DNA of 29,084 nucleotides from Elusimicrobia bacterium RIFOXYA2_FULL_47_53 (GTDB taxonomy: Bacteria; Elusimicrobiota; Endomicrobiia; Endomicrobiales; XYA2-FULL-47-53). Where the stretch lies: the NCBI GenBank assembly GCA_001800315.1, contig MGVE01000002.1, forward strand, positions 1 through 29,084. The letters are read 5' to 3'. This document shows positions 8,186-15,689 of this stretch, one piece after another. Under the pieces are notes generated by a model. The model did no database searches. It was not told the DNA's origin and saw only the letters and a list, made by a program, of their open reading frames with translations. Every line of letters begins with the position of its first letter. Position 1 is the stretch's first letter. The translations under genes and the position numbers were made by a program.

Positions 8186-8253
8186 GTTGCAGTGCGGCGA
8201 ATAAGCCGCACAAGATTGCAACGGGTGCGAGATGTGAGCACACACCGGAATCC
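8186..8253. repeat. Nested hairpin repeat C, copy 1
   Basis: GTTGCA-GTGCGGC pairs with GCCGCAC-x5-TGCAAC around a GAATAA loop. A small GTGC...GCAC hairpin and GGAATCC follow. Other copies are at 12999 and 14248. It lies within the GTCATTCC...GGAATCC frame of the commoner hairpin. Confidence 0.8.
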
Positions 8254-8439
8254 ATAAAAGCTGTCATCCCAGAAAGGGATATGACGACACAAAAGCGCAC
8301 ACGCTGTCATTCCGGAATTGTTCTGTCCGGAATCCACAACAATGGCATTTTATCAATGACTCTAAGAAGTGGATCCCAGACTGAACCCTCTGGGATGACG
8401 ACAAAAACTCAACCGTCTCAGATTGCATCTGTTATCATC

Positions 8440-8967
8440 ATGAAAAAAATATCTAAAGGACAGGCGCTAACCGAAAGCATAATAATGATCCCCGTTATGG
8501 TTATGATTTTCGTGTCCATAGTCTGGTTCGCGCGAATCCTCATAACCCGACAACAGCTTGTGACAGCGGCAAGGTATGGGACTGACCTCATTCTTTACAC
8601 AAATTTAAACGAAGGCGAAATCAGGCAGGAAATAAGAAATTATCTCACTCATCACTGGATAAAAGGAAGAAAACTTGAAGCCTCAAAACTTGGAGAAGAA
8701 AATATCAAAATAAAAATTGAGGGGTATTCCATACCGGATTTTAACTTTGATGACCTGATGAACCCCGCGCGCATTTATGACAGCCTGAAACTTACCGTTG
8801 AAGGCCTTTTAGCGCCGCATAACCATACTTCATGGGTTGAGATTTCTTATTATTTTGAAATACCACGGATTCTATCGTTTATGAGCAATTCAGATAAGTT
8901 TTATATTTCTGGCCGTTCCGAAGTGCTCGCGGGAACGGGGTGTAAAGGCGGTAATCACAGAAAATAG
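8440..8967 (+). CDS. TadE-like pseudopilin, second copy
   Basis: 175 residues from ATG 8440. Upstream in-frame codons read through dispersed repeats and are not part of the gene. KGQALTESIIMIPVMVMIFV has the same layout as the TadE-like protein at 5743: Gly, then QAL-T-E with Glu at +5, then a hydrophobic helix. The periplasmic part (QLVTAARYGTDLILYTN onward, ending SEVLAGTGCKGGN) fits TadE pseudopilins. No clear Shine-Dalgarno precedes the ATG, and repeat DNA ends about 30 bases upstream. The Flp pilin follows after 32 bases, so the two are probably co-transcribed. Confidence 0.8.
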   Translation: MKKISKGQALTESIIMIPVMVMIFVSIVWFARILITRQQLVTAARYGTDLILYTNLNEGEIRQEIRNYLTHHWIKGRKLEASKLGEENIKIKIEGYSIPDFNFDDLMNPARIYDSLKLTVEGLLAPHNHTSWVEISYYFEIPRILSFMSNSDKFYISGRSEVLAGTGCKGGNHRK

Positions 8968-8999
8968 CTGCATAAATAAAACAAGAGGAGGTGAACACA

Positions 9000-9176
9000 A
9001 TGATTAAGAAGTTTTTGAAAGATGAAAGCGGACAGGGAATGGTTGAGTATATTCTTATAGTCGCGCTAATAGCAATTGCTGCCATTGGCGCGCTTAAGGC
9101 CTTTAATACAAACCTCTCAGGCTTATTCGGAAAAGCAGGAAAAAAGCTTGCGAGTGAGGGAAACGAAATAAAATAA
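9000..9176 (+). CDS. Flp major pilin
   Basis: 58 residues. ATG 9000 is chosen because AGAGGAGGTG lies about nine bases upstream, the strongest ribosome binding site in the window. The precursor MIKKFLKDESG is followed by QGMVEYILIVALIAIAAIGA, a textbook Flp prepilin: cleavage after Gly, with Glu +5 and Tyr +6. A basic C-terminus follows (LFGKAGKKLASEGNEIK). It would be processed by a CpaA/TadV peptidase, not seen here, and polymerised into the Tad pilus. The strong ribosome site and a possible terminator after the stop suggest higher expression than its neighbours, as expected for a major pilin. Confidence 0.92.
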   Translation: MIKKFLKDESGQGMVEYILIVALIAIAAIGALKAFNTNLSGLFGKAGKKLASEGNEIK

Positions 9177-9191
9177 AAAGTAATTCGTTAA

Positions 9192-9250
9192 TCCACCTTC
9201 TCCCTTGATGTTACTGAGGGGGAGGGAGAGGGTGGAAACTTTTTGCAGCC
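9192..9250 (+). terminator. Terminator-like inverted repeat after Flp pilin
   Basis: TCCACCTTCTCCCT (9192-9205) pairs imperfectly with GGAGGGAGAGGGTGGA (9221-9236), and AAACTTTTTG follows. It begins 16 bases after the pilin stop. The same kind of sequence is also a common dispersed repeat, so termination is uncertain. Confidence 0.4.
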
Positions 9251-9505
9251 ACAGCGGACGGACTATCTGGAATCCATCAGGCCTGTCAGGCCCGACTATG
9301 GCCTCTGGGATGACGACACAGAAGCCGTCATTGCGACGGCTTTGAGCTGTTGTCATGCTGAACGCAGTGAAGCATCTCTACGGTAACAATAACTTCGCGA
9401 TCCTTCGCTAACGCTCAGGATGACATTGCCAGACAGTCTGAAAAGCAGGAATCCAGAAAAGCCGTCATTCCAGAATGGTTCTGTCTGGAATCCACAAACT
9501 GTCGT
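9250..9505. repeat. Intergenic repeat cluster before cpaB
   Basis: Holds a partial GGAATCC...CTCTGGGATGACGAC element (about 9268-9317), an inverted repeat with GTCATGCTGAACGCAGTGAAG and AGGATGACA ends (about 9353-9425), and ATTCCAGA/TCTGGAAT (about 9470-9493). It ends at the GTCGTTCA heptamer array. No gene. Confidence 0.8.
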
Positions 9506-9507
9506 TC

Positions 9508-9530
9508 ACTTAGAACTTATAACTTAAACC
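9508..9530. repeat. Heptamer array (CTTANNN)3
   Basis: CTTAGAA, CTTATAA and CTTAAAC follow GTCGTTCA directly. The array ends just before the cpaB ribosome binding site region (CCGGAGA). Confidence 0.7.
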
Positions 9531-9549
9531 GAACCGGAGAATTAAAGAA

Positions 9550-10413
9550 ATGAAAAAACCAATACTGCTTGCCGTCCTGAGCGCCGGATTTGCCGCGCTA
9601 TTTACAATGCTCTACCTGAATTCTCTTGAAATGACTTATAAAAAAGGGGCCGATAAAGCTCCGGTTCTGATAGCCAAACAGTATATTGAACAGGGGATGA
9701 TGCTTGACGAAACATTAATTGAGGAAAGTTCGGCGCCAAAAAACTATATTCAACCAAAAGCCCTGAGCGCGATAAAAGAACTAACCAACTCAGAAGGCAG
9801 AAAGAATTTTATGGCGCTCGCCCCGATAGAAAAAGGCGAGCAGATAACAGCCACAAAACTTGCCGTGCTGGGCTTAGACACCGGCCTTTCGGCGGTTATT
9901 CCAAACGATAAACGGGCGGTTACGCTGGTTCTCAACAACGAAGATGTCGCCGGCATAATTAAACCCGGAAACAGGGTGGATATTATCGCTGTTGTGGATT
10001 ATTCCAATAAAGAGGGTAAAATGCAGGAAGCCTCAGCCACAATTTTGCAGAATATACTCATCCTTTCGGTTGGCAGTAACATTCTTGGAACCGCCGCCAA
10101 CACGGATTCAAATGAAAAGCAGGACGGGCTCTCCTCTATATCGCAATCAAGGATTCCGGTGGGGCTTTCGGTCACTCAGCAGGAAGCCGAGCTTCTGGTA
10201 TTATCGTCAGAAAAGGGAGTTATCAAGTTTTCGCTCCGCCCGATAGGCGACGACAGGATTTCGCAGATTCAGCCCGCGAGGATGCAGGACATTTTTAAGG
10301 ACATCTCCGTTGTGACCTCTAACCGCGGCGCAGAAGCCGTGTTGGGGGCAAAAGATATGCAGTCAAAACAAAATGAAGCACTTGAAATACTGAAAAAATA
10401 CAAAAAGGACTGA
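9550..10413 (+). CDS. cpaB: Pilus assembly protein CpaB/RcpC
   Basis: 287 residues. One N-terminal membrane helix (ILLAVLSAGFAALFTMLYL, residues 4-22) is followed by a SAF/AFP-like domain (VLIAKQYIEQGMMLDETLI, then FMALAPIEKGEQITATKL) and the CpaB C-terminal region (DKRAVTLVLNNEDVAGIIKPGNRVDIIAVV, then LILSVG, then VTQQEAELLVLSSEKGVIKFSLRP). CpaB/RcpC proteins sit in the periplasm and work with the Tad secretin. CCGGAGA lies about nine bases upstream of ATG 9550. It abuts the TadZ-CpaF gene (one base between stop and ATG), so those two form an operon. Confidence 0.9.
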   Translation: MKKPILLAVLSAGFAALFTMLYLNSLEMTYKKGADKAPVLIAKQYIEQGMMLDETLIEESSAPKNYIQPKALSAIKELTNSEGRKNFMALAPIEKGEQITATKLAVLGLDTGLSAVIPNDKRAVTLVLNNEDVAGIIKPGNRVDIIAVVDYSNKEGKMQEASATILQNILILSVGSNILGTAANTDSNEKQDGLSSISQSRIPVGLSVTQQEAELLVLSSEKGVIKFSLRPIGDDRISQIQPARMQDIFKDISVVTSNRGAEAVLGAKDMQSKQNEALEILKKYKKD

Positions 10414-10414
10414 T

Positions 10415-12457
10415 ATGGCGGGAACCTACGCAGTTATTTCATTTTCCGCTGAACGGGAAATAATAGCGTCAAATTTTGCTTTGGCGCTCGCGGCCGAAGC
10501 GAAAACAAAAACCGTATACATAGATTTCTTCTCGCGGGAAGATAATTCAACGGAAACCTTATTCGGATTTAAACCCTCCAAAACGCTGGGAGAACTTATT
10601 AAGACAGTGCCAAAAATTGATCCGGAATTGTTAAACGGTTACCTGCCGGAGCACTCTTCCGGGCTTGCTATTGCCGCCGGTTATACGCCCGGAGAAAATG
10701 AGGATTTTGCCGCGATAGCGCCGCTTTTCTTAAATAGTATATCTTCCGCGTATCCGAATATCGTATTCTCTCTGCAAGCCGAAAATTACACCGCTCATCC
10801 GGAACTAATTAACAACAGCGATGTTGCGCTTATTTTCTGCGAGCCTCAGGCCATGGCGCTCTCAAAGGCCGGCGCATACATTGATTACCTGAAATCTCAT
10901 TTATATGGGGAAGAGCGAATAAAAATAATTTTACTGAGGCAAAAATCCCTGTCCTACATAAAAAATGAATCGGCCTCCAGATTTCTGTCAGTGAAAATAT
11001 TCTCCGAAGCTCAGTACAATCCGGAAGTCTTTGTAACAGCTATAAACAATTCCAAACCTGTTGTTTTATCTGACCCGCGCGATATTTTTTCCGCTTCTCT
11101 TAAGAATATCGCGAAATCTCTTCTGGAACTGAATTTAAAACAGCCGAGGGAAACCACCGCGCGCACCGCGGCCGAATTCTCTGACGCAAAGGAGCCCGCG
11201 GCAGACATGGCCGCGCTCAAGGAAAGCATTCATTCAGATCTTATCAAAACCATAGGCGCCGGCTCGGGAGTTTTTGACGATAAATCGGAAGAGACAAAAA
11301 ACAGGATTCGGTCAGTTTTAAAAGAACTTGTATCAAAATATGCCGGCGCTTTCCCAGTTGAGAAAAGACAGAAACTCCTTGAAGAGGTTTACAACGAGGC
11401 GCTCGGCCTGGGCTGCCTTGAAGACTTGTTAAAAGACAACGATGTGACTGAAATAATGGTAAATGGCGCGGACAAAATTTATGTTGAGAAAAAGGGAAAG
11501 ATCCAGTTAAGCGCGCAGGCATTTTCTTCCGATTCGCGCCTTAGAACCATTATTGACAGGATAGTCACTCCGCTGGGCAGAAGAGTTGACGAGGCTTCCC
11601 CGCTTGTGGACGCGAGGCTCTCTGACGGCTCGCGCGTGAATGTAATAATACCGCCGATCGCGCTAAACGGCTCGGCAATTACTATACGCAAGTTTTCCAA
11701 AAACAAGCTCAGTATAGAAGACTTGATTAAGTTCGGCGCTCTCAACGGTATTATGGCGGATTTTTTGAAAACCTGCGTGCTTCTGCGTAAAAATATTGTT
11801 ATATCCGGCGGCACGGGCTCGGGCAAGACCACTCTGCTCAATGTGGTTTCGTCATTTATACCTCCGGATGAAAGAATTGTAACCATTGAAGACTCAGCCG
11901 AACTTAAACTGCCACAGGAACATGTGGTGCGGCTTGAGTCAAGGCCGCCCTCGGTTGAGGGCTCCGGTGAGGTTTCAATAAGGCGTCTTGTAATAAACGC
12001 TCTGCGCATGCGTCCCGACAGAATAGTGGTGGGAGAATGCCGAAGCGGAGAAACTCTTGATATGCTCCAGGCAATGAACACAGGCCATGACGGATCACTT
12101 ACCACAATTCATTCAAACAGCCCGAAAGACGGAATTGGCAGAATAACAACCATGGCCATGATGTCAGGAACTGAACTGCCTGAAAAAGCTATAAGGGAGC
12201 AGATAGCCGCGGCGGTTCATCTCATTGTGCAGCTCACAAGGCTTTCGGACGGTTCAAGGAAAATAGTTGATATATCGGAAATCGCCGGCATAAAAAATGA
12301 TTCCGTTGTCATTATCCCGATATTTAAGTTTGAACAAACCGGCGTAAAAGACGGCAAGGTTGAGGGAAAATTCAAGGCAACAGGGAATATCCCGACATTT
12401 TTTGAAGAAATAGAAAAGCACGGCCTTAGCCTCAGCAAAACCATTTTTCAGCAGTAG
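10415..12457 (+). CDS. Fused TadZ/CpaE-like and CpaF/TadA ATPase
   Basis: 680 residues. Residues 1-240 resemble the MinD/ParA-like fold of CpaE/TadZ, the Tad localisation factor: ASNFALALAAEAKTKTVYID, then NNSDVALIFCEPQAMALSKA. The P-loop is degenerate, with FSAEREIIAS where GGVGKT would be expected, so ATP binding there is doubtful. A Lys/Glu/Ala-rich linker (240-300) leads to a full CpaF ATPase: LLKDNDVTEIMVNGADKIYV, Walker A GGTGSGKT (465-472), Walker B region MRPDRIVVGECRSGE (D535, E541) and the His box MNTGHDGSLTTIHSNS. CpaE and CpaF are normally separate adjacent genes. It is a paralogue of the ATPase at 4530. Confidence 0.88.
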   Translation: MAGTYAVISFSAEREIIASNFALALAAEAKTKTVYIDFFSREDNSTETLFGFKPSKTLGELIKTVPKIDPELLNGYLPEHSSGLAIAAGYTPGENEDFAAIAPLFLNSISSAYPNIVFSLQAENYTAHPELINNSDVALIFCEPQAMALSKAGAYIDYLKSHLYGEERIKIILLRQKSLSYIKNESASRFLSVKIFSEAQYNPEVFVTAINNSKPVVLSDPRDIFSASLKNIAKSLLELNLKQPRETTARTAAEFSDAKEPAADMAALKESIHSDLIKTIGAGSGVFDDKSEETKNRIRSVLKELVSKYAGAFPVEKRQKLLEEVYNEALGLGCLEDLLKDNDVTEIMVNGADKIYVEKKGKIQLSAQAFSSDSRLRTIIDRIVTPLGRRVDEASPLVDARLSDGSRVNVIIPPIALNGSAITIRKFSKNKLSIEDLIKFGALNGIMADFLKTCVLLRKNIVISGGTGSGKTTLLNVVSSFIPPDERIVTIEDSAELKLPQEHVVRLESRPPSVEGSGEVSIRRLVINALRMRPDRIVVGECRSGETLDMLQAMNTGHDGSLTTIHSNSPKDGIGRITTMAMMSGTELPEKAIREQIAAAVHLIVQLTRLSDGSRKIVDISEIAGIKNDSVVIIPIFKFEQTGVKDGKVEGKFKATGNIPTFFEEIEKHGLSLSKTIFQQ

Positions 12458-12469
12458 CAGTTTTTAGAA

Positions 12470-12640
12470 TCTGCGAAGTGGATCCCAGGCTGCTACCTCT
12501 GGGATGACGACACAGAAAAAGTCTGTCATTCCTGCGAAAGCAGGAATCCAGAAAAATCTCTGGATACCAGCTTCCGCTGGTATGACGATCCAAAAGCCCC
12601 ACACGCCGTCATCCCAGAAATGTTCTGTCTGGGATCCAGA
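12470..12640. repeat. Repeat cluster with tetraloop hairpins
   Basis: In order: ATCCCAGG/CTCTGGGAT (about 12482-12505); ATTCCTGC-GAAA-GCAGGAAT (12528-12547), a perfect stem with a GNRA-type loop; ATACCAGC-TTCC-GCTGGTAT (12564-12583); and ATCCCAGA/TCTGGGAT (12611-12635). Read as protein this gives VIPAKAGIQ...WIPASAGMT, a familiar spurious signature of dispersed repeats. It leads straight into the GIY-YIG gene. Confidence 0.88.
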
Positions 12641-12647
12641 AAATATT

Positions 12648-12935
12648 ATGAAAGAATACTATATATACATGTTAGCCAGCAATAAAAATGGCACACTGTA
12701 CATTGGAGTAACCGGTAACTTGCAAAAACGCATCTATGAACATAAAAATAAAATGATCTATGGATTTACAAAAAAATATAACATTGACAAATTAGTATGG
12801 TTTGAAAAAGCAGATGAAGCGATAACAGCCATAGCACGAGAGAAACAGATTAAGAGCTGGCATAGGGCATGGAAAATTAGATTAATAAACAAACATAATC
12901 CGAACTGGATGGACTTGTATTATGATTTGTTTTAG
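12648..12935 (+). CDS. Small GIY-YIG nuclease domain protein
   Basis: 95 residues from ATG 12648; the longer open frame upstream is repeat DNA. It is a single-domain GIY-YIG protein of the UPF0213/YhbQ-like type. It has YYIYMLASNKNGTLYIGVTG (the GIY and YIG strands), NLQKRIYEHK with the conserved Arg and His, and AREKQIKSWHRAWK carrying the conserved Glu, ending NPNWMDLYYDLF. Such proteins are predicted endonucleases; the cellular role of this group is not settled. It sits alone between repeat clusters and interrupts the Tad gene set, lacks a clear Shine-Dalgarno, and is more A/T-rich than its neighbours. Acquisition together with the repeats is possible. Confidence 0.88.
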   Translation: MKEYYIYMLASNKNGTLYIGVTGNLQKRIYEHKNKMIYGFTKKYNIDKLVWFEKADEAITAIAREKQIKSWHRAWKIRLINKHNPNWMDLYYDLF

Positions 12936-12939
12936 ACAT

Positions 12940-13155
12940 GGATCCCAGACTGAGCCCTCTGGGATGACGACTCAAAAAGGCCGCGCACTGTCATTCCAGT
13001 TGCAGTGCGGCGAATGAGCCGCACAAGCTTGCAACGGGTGCGAGATGTGAGCACACACAGGAATCCAGAAAAACCGATACCAGCTTCCACTGGCATGACG
13101 ACTATATAAAGCCGTCGTTCACTTATAACTTACAACTTAAAACTTATAACTTTAC
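12940..13155. repeat. Repeat cluster between GIY-YIG gene and tadB
   Basis: Contains ATCCCAGA/TCTGGGAT (about 12942-12966), nested hairpin C copy 2 (12999-13066), an ATACCAG...CTGGCAT hairpin (about 13075-13096), and the heptamer array CTTATAA, CTTACAA, CTTAAAA, CTTATAA (13120-13149) after GTCGTTCA. No gene is seen. Confidence 0.82.
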
Positions 13156-13194
13156 AAGTTGCTTGGGATCCAAATATCTCATAAAGGTGGAATG

Positions 13195-14070
13195 ATGACT
13201 ATAATATTTAAACTCTTGGCCGTATCGCTTACAGGAATCGTTTTCTTTTACGCAATAAAGATTTTATCTTCCCGAATGGCGATGAACACAAAAGACAAGG
13301 CAATCGGCAAAAACTCTGTTGCCTGGTTTAACCTTGATTTCAAAAAAATATATCCGGAACTCCTGAAAGACCATAACTCCGGAAAATCAAAAAACATCAA
13401 ACTGCTTGTGGCTTGCGCCGTTACGGTGTTGTCATTTATTGTAATCGGTAAAATTCTTTTCGCTCTAATATGCGGTTTTGCGGTATATACCGCTATCAAT
13501 ATGTATTTCAATAAAATAAGGAACAGAAAAATTAAACTTTTTGACGACCAGATTATTGAGGCGCTCGGCATGATAACTTCATCGGTCAGGGCCGGGCAGT
13601 CGCTTATTCAGGCAGTTGAAAACATGGTCAAAAACATGAAACCTCCGGTTTCAGATGTTTTCGGGGAAGCTTTAAACAATATTAAGATGGGCATGCCGGT
13701 AAACGATGCTTTCATGAAAATTTCTGAAAAATTTGACAGCAAAGACCTGCGCCTGGCGGTACTTTCAATGAATCTGGCCCGGGAATCCGGCGGCAATATA
13801 GGTGAGATTTTAACCAGGCTCTGCGACACTATGCGCGAAAGAAAGAAAATACAGGGCAAAGTTGAAGCGCTGACGGCGCAGGGCAAAGCTTCGGGCATGG
13901 TTATGAGCGCGGTTCCGTTTTTGCTTCTGCTTGTGTTGTATGCCATGGAACCGGGCATGACAGGCCTTCTCTTCAGCACATTTTTAGGAAACATTCTGCT
14001 TACGATTGTTATCGCAATGATTTCCCTGGGCTATTTTGTCATAAACAAAATAGTGCAAATAGATATTTAA
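13195..14070 (+). CDS. tadB: Tad pilus inner-membrane protein TadB (T2SSF family)
   Basis: 291 residues from ATG 13195, four bases after AAGGTGG; ATG 13192 and TTG 13159 are alternatives. It is an inner-membrane platform protein of the type II secretion F family. A membrane helix at the N-terminus is followed by helices around residues 68-100 (LLVACAVTVLSFIVIGKILF), the cytoplasmic T2SSF domain (FDDQIIEALGMITSSVRAGQ, NIKMGMPVNDAFMKISEKF, LARESGGNIGEILTRLCDTM) and two C-terminal helices. Its partner TadC lies 713 bases downstream across repeat DNA; in most Tad loci the two are adjacent. Confidence 0.9.
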   Translation: MTIIFKLLAVSLTGIVFFYAIKILSSRMAMNTKDKAIGKNSVAWFNLDFKKIYPELLKDHNSGKSKNIKLLVACAVTVLSFIVIGKILFALICGFAVYTAINMYFNKIRNRKIKLFDDQIIEALGMITSSVRAGQSLIQAVENMVKNMKPPVSDVFGEALNNIKMGMPVNDAFMKISEKFDSKDLRLAVLSMNLARESGGNIGEILTRLCDTMRERKKIQGKVEALTAQGKASGMVMSAVPFLLLLVLYAMEPGMTGLLFSTFLGNILLTIVIAMISLGYFVINKIVQIDI

Positions 14071-14084
14071 AATTTTCGGCCACT

Positions 14085-14730
14085 TGCTGTCATTCTCGGA
14101 ATGCTCTGTCTGGAGTCCAGCAAAGCCCGTCATTCCGGAAATGTTCAGTCCGGAATCCATAACAATGGCATTTAGTAAATGTCTCTAAGAAGTGGATCCC
14201 AGACTGCGTCCTCTGGGATGACGACACAGAAAAAGTCCGTCATTCCAGTTGCAGTGCGGCGAATAAGCCGCACAAGCTTGCAACGGGTACGAGATGTGAG
14301 TACACACAGGAATTCAGAAAAGCTGTCATCACAGAAATGTTCTGTCTGGGATCCAGAAGTAAAACAAAAACCTCTGGATACCAGCTTCCACTGGCATGAC
14401 GACAAAAAAAGACCTATCATAGCCGGCTCAGAAGGGGTATAAAAACGAAAAGCCCCTTAAAGACTTACAGTCACAAACAAGCCGTCATACTGAGCGTAGC
14501 GAAGGATCTCGCTTTGTCGTCATTCCGGAAATGTTCTGTCCGAAATCCACAAAAGGTTGTCATTGCGAGGAATGCGGCGACGCGGCAGTCCGCCAACGAC
14601 ACAGTGGCGGAAAGCAATCTCGTAGTTAAATGGTTTTGTAGCTGCGCAGCTTGCTGCGCGTTCCGTAAAATCTGTCATTCCAGAAATACCTCTGGATACC
14701 AGCTTCCGCTGGTATGACGACACAGAAGCC
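14085..14730. repeat. Repeat cluster between tadB and tadC
   Basis: About 650 bases without a gene. It includes an imperfect CATTCTCGG...CTGGAGTCC (14093-14120); ATTCCGGA/TCCGGAAT (about 14133-14157) with the CAATGGCATTT spacer and ATCCCAGA/TCTGGGAT (about 14196-14221); nested hairpin C copy 3 (14248-14315); ATCACAGA/TCTGGGAT (about 14329-14353); ATACCAG...CTGGCAT (about 14376-14398); element E copy 2 (14417-14477); a GAGCGTAGCGAAGGATCT element (about 14491-14510); ATTCCGGA...TCCGAAAT (about 14522-14547); the GTGGCGG..AGCAATCTCG element (14557-14670); and ATACCAGC/GCTGGTAT (about 14696-14716). Confidence 0.82.
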
Positions 14731-14732
14731 CG

Positions 14733-14772
14733 TCGTTCACTTATAACTTACAACTTAAAACTTATAACTTTA
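14733..14772. repeat. Heptamer array (CTTANNN)4 before tadC
   Basis: GTCGTTCA is followed by CTTATAA, CTTACAA, CTTAAAA and CTTATAA, then CTTTAAAGGAGC, which carries the tadC ribosome binding site. The array at 13120 has the same unit order. Confidence 0.78.
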
Positions 14773-14783
14773 AAGGAGCTTTC

Positions 14784-15680
14784 ATGGAACTTATTTTAAT
14801 CTCTTTGTTTTCCGGCATAGCGGTATATTTTATTGCCACTGAACTTTTAAGGCATGCTGCCAGCTTAAAGCTTGAAAAACAGGTTAAGGAAAAAACGGAA
14901 GCGGCCAAAGGAAGCAGGCAGATAAAAGGCTTAACCGGCACGCTGATTTTCTTCTCCGAAAAAATAGGAGAAATATTTAAAAGTCATAAGTACCGTTTCC
15001 TTGACGAAATGGCAGCCAAAAGTTCGGCCAGTCTTTCAATTCTTTCTAATCCTTCCTTAAATTTTGACGGGCATACCTTTCTTGGAATCCAGTTTTTCGC
15101 CGGACTCGGCGCCGTAATATTTTTTGCTCTGTTGATGGATATGTATAACTTTATTATTCTTTGCGCGGTATTTGCCTTAGGATTTTACGCGCCCGTCATG
15201 CTGTTGGAATCTAAAGTCAAAGAAAAACACAAGAGCATATTCCGACAGATACCCGACTGCCTTGACCTGCTTACTCTCATGATGGAGGCCGGAATAGATT
15301 TCAGCGCCGCGCTCAATAAACTTATTGAATCCGAAAAAGGCTCTTTGATTGACGAATTCGCGAAAACCCAGGGGGAAATAAAATTAGGAAAACCAAGGGT
15401 AAACGCCTTCAACGATATGGCTGAACGGATAAAATATCTGCCGCTGAACTCAGTAATAAACGCGCTTACTACGGCTTTCCAAACCGGAGGAAGCCTCGCA
15501 CCGACACTTAAAACCATTTCAGAGCAGTTCCGCGTTGAAAGAGCGCAGGCCGCCGAGAAGTTGGCGCAGGAAGCTCCTTTAAAGCTTATGGCTCCGCTTG
15601 TCCTGCTTATTTTTCCTACCATTTTCATCATCTTATTTGGACCTATAATTCTTACCTTCGCCGCCGGGAGCCTCTTCTAA
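14784..15680 (+). CDS. tadC: Tad pilus inner-membrane protein TadC (T2SSF family)
   Basis: 298 residues. AAAGGAGC lies about eight bases before ATG 14784. It is the second T2SSF-family platform protein of the Tad system. A membrane helix covers residues 2-22, two helices cover about 103-140 (FFAGLGAVIFFALLMDMYNF, IILCAVFALGFYAPVMLLE), and the cytoplasmic T2SSF domain (IFRQIPDCLDLLTLMMEAGI, FSAALNKLIE, LPLNSVINALTTAFQTGGSL) ends in a hydrophobic hairpin (LMAPLVLLIFPTIFIILFGP). TadB and TadC are thought to form the inner-membrane core above the CpaF hexamer. The gene is isolated by repeats on both sides but keeps a good ribosome site. Confidence 0.9.
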   Translation: MELILISLFSGIAVYFIATELLRHAASLKLEKQVKEKTEAAKGSRQIKGLTGTLIFFSEKIGEIFKSHKYRFLDEMAAKSSASLSILSNPSLNFDGHTFLGIQFFAGLGAVIFFALLMDMYNFIILCAVFALGFYAPVMLLESKVKEKHKSIFRQIPDCLDLLTLMMEAGIDFSAALNKLIESEKGSLIDEFAKTQGEIKLGKPRVNAFNDMAERIKYLPLNSVINALTTAFQTGGSLAPTLKTISEQFRVERAQAAEKLAQEAPLKLMAPLVLLIFPTIFIILFGPIILTFAAGSLF

Positions 15681-15689
15681 CCATTCCCT

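Larger units (their letters stand above)
7526..8430. repeat. Intergenic repeat cluster between TadG-like and TadE-like genes
   Basis: About 900 bases without a credible gene. In order it holds a GTGGC..AGCAATCTCG element with a GCTGCGCAGC palindrome (7540-7625, also at 14590, 15900 and 16245); TTCCCGA/TCGGGAA (about 7632-7656); a 12-bp perfect hairpin (7669-7700); a long inverted repeat (7787-7874); an element shared with 14417 (7875-7936); GTCATTCCAGA...CTGGAATCC (about 7941-7970) followed by ATCCCAGA/TCTGGGAT (about 8011-8034); a GAGCGAAGCGAAGGATCT element (8146-8166); a nested hairpin (8186-8253); and ATTCCGGA/TCCGGAAT (8309-8333). Open frames here are read through repeats. Confidence 0.85.

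Noticed and set aside
7549-8337. Open frames of 60-140 codons on both strands in the TadG/TadE spacer
   Set aside because: They are read through known dispersed hairpins, show no ribosome sites or protein-like composition, and recur wherever the repeats do.
8134-8439. N-terminal extension of the second TadE-like gene
   Set aside because: The upstream codons translate dispersed repeats. ATG 8440 directly precedes the pseudopilin motif.
12504-12647. N-terminal extension of the GIY-YIG protein (VIPAKAGIQ...WIPASAGMT)
   Set aside because: This is the translated hairpin repeat. The GIY-YIG domain begins right after ATG 12648.
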